Source: an uncultured Ruthenibacterium sp. (GTDB taxonomy: Bacteria; Bacillota; Clostridia; Oscillospirales; Ruminococcaceae). Taken from it: 62,961 bases of DNA. The DNA lies in the NCBI GenBank assembly GCA_910587145.1, contig CAJUMH010000015.1:1-62961 (forward strand), read 5' to 3'. Made by a program: the position numbers and the translations under genes. The notes under the pieces are model-generated. The model was not told where the DNA came from. It did not search any database and worked only from the letters and a program-made list of their open reading frames with translations. Each line of letters starts with the position of its first letter. Positions within the stretch are counted from its first letter, which is position 1. Below, in pieces: positions 60,322 through 62,961 of this stretch.

Positions 60322-62013
60322 TCATTCCACGCTGATGATATAGTAATACACGGGCTGGCCGCCGTTCAGCTGCGAAACCTCGATGCCGGCAGGGCACTTT
60401 GCCTGTACCAGCTCGGCGGTACGGGCGGCGTCCGCCTCGCTCACATCGCAGCCGGAGATCACCGTGATAAAGCTTGTATCCTTTTTGCACATGCTGCGTG
60501 CAAGGCGATAGGTCACTTTGGTGATATCGGTGCCGGTGGCGACAAGCTTGCCGTTTTCCAGCGCGAGAATTTCGCCCTTTTTAATTTTGCGGCCGTCAAA
60601 ATCGCTGTCGCGCGCCGCAAACGTAACCAGGCCGGTGGCCACCTTATCCGCCGCCTGCATCATTTGGGTGGCGTTGTCGTATTCGGAGGCGTCCGGGTTG
60701 AAGTTCAGCAGCGCGGTAATGCCCTGCGGAATGGTGCGCGTGGAGAGCACCACCACCGTGCGGTCGGCAATGCCCTGCGCCTGCTCGGCGGCCATGATGA
60801 TATTTTTGTTGTTGGGCAGCACGAATACGGTTTTTGCGGGAACGCTCTGCACCGCGGCGACAATATCCGCGGTGGAGGGGTTCATCGTCTGCCCGCCCGA
60901 GACGACGGCGTCCGCGCCGAGATCGGTGAAGATGTCCTTCAGGCCCTCGCCCGCGGCCACGGCCACAAAACCATAGGCGCGGTCGTTATCGACGGCGGCG
61001 TAGGTAAAGCCGCCGCCCATGCCCGCGGCCTCGGCCGCGGCCTGCTTTTTCAGGCCCTCGCCCTGCGCCTGCCGCGCAAGAAACTGCTCGTGCATGTTCT
61101 CGATTTTAAAGTTCGTCAAATAGCCGTACTGCAGCGCATGGCTGACGATCCTGCCGGGATCGGCCGTGTGAACATGACAGTTGATCACCTCGTCGTCCTC
61201 AATGACGACAACACTGTCGCCGTTGCTCTCCAAAAAGGCGCGCAGCTTGCTGCTGCTGGCGCCGGCGTTTTTGTTTACCAAAAACTGCGTGCAATAGCCG
61301 TTCTTGATATCCTCCACCTTCATCAGGTCATCGGTGTAAACACCCTTTCCCGCGCCGCTGGTGGAAAGCTTGGCGCTCTTTTCCACCGGTTCGCTCGCGG
61401 CCACAACCTCGCCGTCGCGCAGTACCGAGAGCATGCCCTCAAAGATATACACAAGGCCCTGCCCGCCCGCGTCCACAACGCCGGCCTTTTTCAGCACGGG
61501 CAGCTGTTCGGGCGTGTGCTCCAGCGCGCGCTGCGCCGCGGCGCACACCAGCTGCCACAGCTCTACTTCATCGGCAATGCCGCTGGCGGAGGCCTCCTCG
61601 CTGGCCACGCGCGCCACGGTGAGCATCGTGCCCTCGGTGGGCTTCATCACGGCCTTGTAGGCGCTCTCCACGCCCACTTCCAGCGCGTTGATAAGATCGG
61701 CGGCGTCCGCCGTGCGCTTGCCCTGCAGCGCCTTGGAAAAACCGCGGAACAGCAGGCTGGAAATAACGCCCGAGTTGCCGCGCGCGCCGCGCAGCATGGC
61801 GCTGGCAGCCACCTGCGCCGCCTTTTCCACGGTGCAGTCGTCCGGCAGATTCAAAAGCTCGCTGCGCGCCGCGCCGATGGTCATGCTCATATTGGTGCCG
61901 GTGTCGCCGTCCGGCACGGGGAACACATTCAGTTCATCTACCTTCGCGCGGCGGTTGGCAAGGCTGTTTGCACCGGATATGAAGCTGTTTTTTAAAGTTA
62001 AGCCAGTAATCAT
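60322..62013 (-). CDS. DAK2-domain protein, FakA/YloV-type kinase subunit
   Basis: The 563-residue protein has the N-terminal DAK2 (DhaL) kinase domain with NVFPVPDGDTGTNMSMT and MLRGARGNSGVISSLLFRGF, a middle domain, and a C-terminal domain (VFVLPNNKNIIMAAEQAQGI). It matches the ATP-binding subunit of fatty-acid kinase, which phosphorylates fatty acids held by a FakB (DegV) protein; no FakB gene is in the window. It follows the Asp23 gene, as in most Firmicutes. Confidence 0.93.
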   Translation of the reverse strand: MITGLTLKNSFISGANSLANRRAKVDELNVFPVPDGDTGTNMSMTIGAARSELLNLPDDCTVEKAAQVAASAMLRGARGNSGVISSLLFRGFSKALQGKRTADAADLINALEVGVESAYKAVMKPTEGTMLTVARVASEEASASGIADEVELWQLVCAAAQRALEHTPEQLPVLKKAGVVDAGGQGLVYIFEGMLSVLRDGEVVAASEPVEKSAKLSTSGAGKGVYTDDLMKVEDIKNGYCTQFLVNKNAGASSSKLRAFLESNGDSVVVIEDDEVINCHVHTADPGRIVSHALQYGYLTNFKIENMHEQFLARQAQGEGLKKQAAAEAAGMGGGFTYAAVDNDRAYGFVAVAAGEGLKDIFTDLGADAVVSGGQTMNPSTADIVAAVQSVPAKTVFVLPNNKNIIMAAEQAQGIADRTVVVLSTRTIPQGITALLNFNPDASEYDNATQMMQAADKVATGLVTFAARDSDFDGRKIKKGEILALENGKLVATGTDITKVTYRLARSMCKKDTSFITVISGCDVSEADAARTAELVQAKCPAGIEVSQLNGGQPVYYYIISVE

Positions 62014-62193
62014 TGTCGTTCACCTCAAAGAATATTTCGGCACATGCGGGGCTGTCCGAAAAACGCCGCCCACAAAGCCCGGGAAAGGGCTTTGCGCCGC
62101 AGCGGCCCGGAAAGCCCTCTCGCCGGACCCGGATCGGGGATGCGCCAAACCGGGCGGCAGGCCGGATCGTCTGCAGGCCGATCCGGGTATTCA

Positions 62194-62541
62194 TCAGATA
62201 ATGTCATCCACATAAACATTGATGCGCGCCACGCGCAGGGTAGTGGCGTCCTCCACGGCGTACTTCACCTTATGGGTGATGCTGCGCACGATGGCCGCGA
62301 TATTCAGGCCATACATCATTTTGATGTGCAGATCGATCACAAGACGCCCGTTTTCCTCGGTGACGCGCACGCCCTGATCGGGATGGTTCGCGCCGAGTAC
62401 AAGGGACTTCAAGCTGTCGGACGTGCCGTTTGCCGTCATGCCGCATACGCCGTAGCAGCTTTGCACTGCCGCGCCGACAAGCCCCGCAAAATATTCGCCC
62501 GTCATACAAACCTTGCCAAGGGGGTTATAGAATTTGATCAA
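62194..62541 (-). CDS. Asp23/Gls24 (YloU) family protein
   Basis: The 115-residue protein starts at TTG 62541 after AAAAAGGAGTGATCGGC and contains GEYFAGLVGAAVQSCYGVCG and VIDLHIKMMYGLNIAAIVRS, the Asp23 pattern. These proteins attach to the membrane and help respond to envelope stress. It is co-oriented with the FakA gene. Confidence 0.92.
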   Translation of the reverse strand: MIKFYNPLGKVCMTGEYFAGLVGAAVQSCYGVCGMTANGTSDSLKSLVLGANHPDQGVRVTEENGRLVIDLHIKMMYGLNIAAIVRSITHKVKYAVEDATTLRVARINVYVDDII

Positions 62542-62631
62542 GCCGATCACTCCTTTTTCGCGCTGAAATACAGGGGTGTCCTCCGAAAAGGCACCGGCCG
62601 GGCGCTTTGGCTCCGGCAAAGGATATAGATT

Positions 62632-62660
62632 ATTATACACTGGATTTGCCCGGTTGTACA
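62632..62660 (-). promoter_or_regulatory. promoter of asp23-fakA operon
   Basis: Minus strand TGTACA (62660-62655), 17-base spacer, TATAAT (62637-62632). The remaining 62661-62961 is GC-rich with no supported gene. Confidence 0.75.
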
Positions 62661-62961
62661 GTTCTTTAACGCTTTTTTTCTCCGATTTCGTGCGCCGAAA
62701 CGCAAAAAATGCCCCAAAAACACGTTTTGAGGCGTGGGGCCTTGCCGGCCAATGCCCACAGGGAAAAGCCATTGCCGCCTGCGCCGGCCGGGGCAGGGGG
62801 AGCCTGTGGGCGGCGGGGTGAAAACGCACAGCGGTTTAATGCCGCGCGTGCCGGGGCGGCGCTTTGCGGCGAAAAAGGGGCCCGGCCGCGGGGCGTGTGC
62901 CGCTCGCTGCGCCGGGGCGCCGCGCATGCCGGGGCGCGGCGCTCTGCGCGCCGGGCGGTGC

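Overview
The window reads as the chromosome of a GC-rich, spore-forming Clostridia member, probably Oscillospiraceae-like. Supporting signs are a Gram-positive core-gene order (ssrA-smpB-recR-ybaB-dnaX-ffs), the SsrA tag ANNNKLAVAA, a PdaA/CwlD-type spore-cortex pair, lipoproteins and a sortase-type wall protein, AGGAGG ribosome-binding sites, and frequent TTG/GTG starts. Species cannot be named from sequence alone.

Layout. (1) 1-5195 is an AT-richer integrative element cut by the left edge. It has a leftward operon of small regulators and a SprT-like metalloprotease, a divergent repressor, and a tyrosine recombinase followed by a terminator. Palindromes built on GTTCAA/TTGAAC recur at its promoters. 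(2) 5200-23560 is a GC-rich phage structural and lysis cassette: terminase subunits, portal, zinc-ribbon protein, scaffold, coat, connector, stabilisation/tail, fibre and receptor-binding proteins, amidase, r1t-type holin, XhlA-like protein, and a large virion protein with a toxin-like C-terminus plus a putative immunity gene. No tail tube, tape measure or sheath is seen, so it looks podovirus-like. It has no integrase, repressor or replication genes of its own. Behind it lie decayed toxin/immunity fragments and a 22-bp minisatellite. (3) 24040-29304 is a giant fibro-slime/SpaA-type surface protein, followed by an alpha/beta hydrolase. (4) 30605-32431 is a phage-type control module: ArpU/RinA-like activator, zinc-ribbon protein and a divergent S24 (CI/LexA-like) repressor. 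Its operators (GCAC-N5-GTGC type) also occur just upstream of the terminase genes in region 2, which suggests regions 2 and 4 are parts of one element.

(5) 32900-37171 is tmRNA, SmpB, RecR, YbaB, DnaX and SRP RNA. (6) 37399-39029 is a translationally coupled deacetylase/amidase pair. (7) 39549-45290 holds a Ca/Na exchanger, an aldose-epimerase-like protein, a GH13 alpha-glucosidase and a MATE transporter. (8) 45499-49314 has three tandem DUF3048 lipoproteins. (9) 49678-51623 has tRNA-Lys and a GPH-type sugar symporter. (10) 52312-57532 has murD, a GNAT acetyltransferase, a methionine-gamma-lyase-like PLP enzyme and cysS. (11) 57751-62541 has a C39-like peptidase, two small unknown proteins, a FakA/YloV-type kinase and an Asp23 protein.

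The most interesting material is the control link between regions 2 and 4, the frameshifted toxin-tipped virion protein with a reserve of orphan tips, the repeated operator systems, and a leader-like sequence shared upstream of the aldose-epimerase and murD genes.
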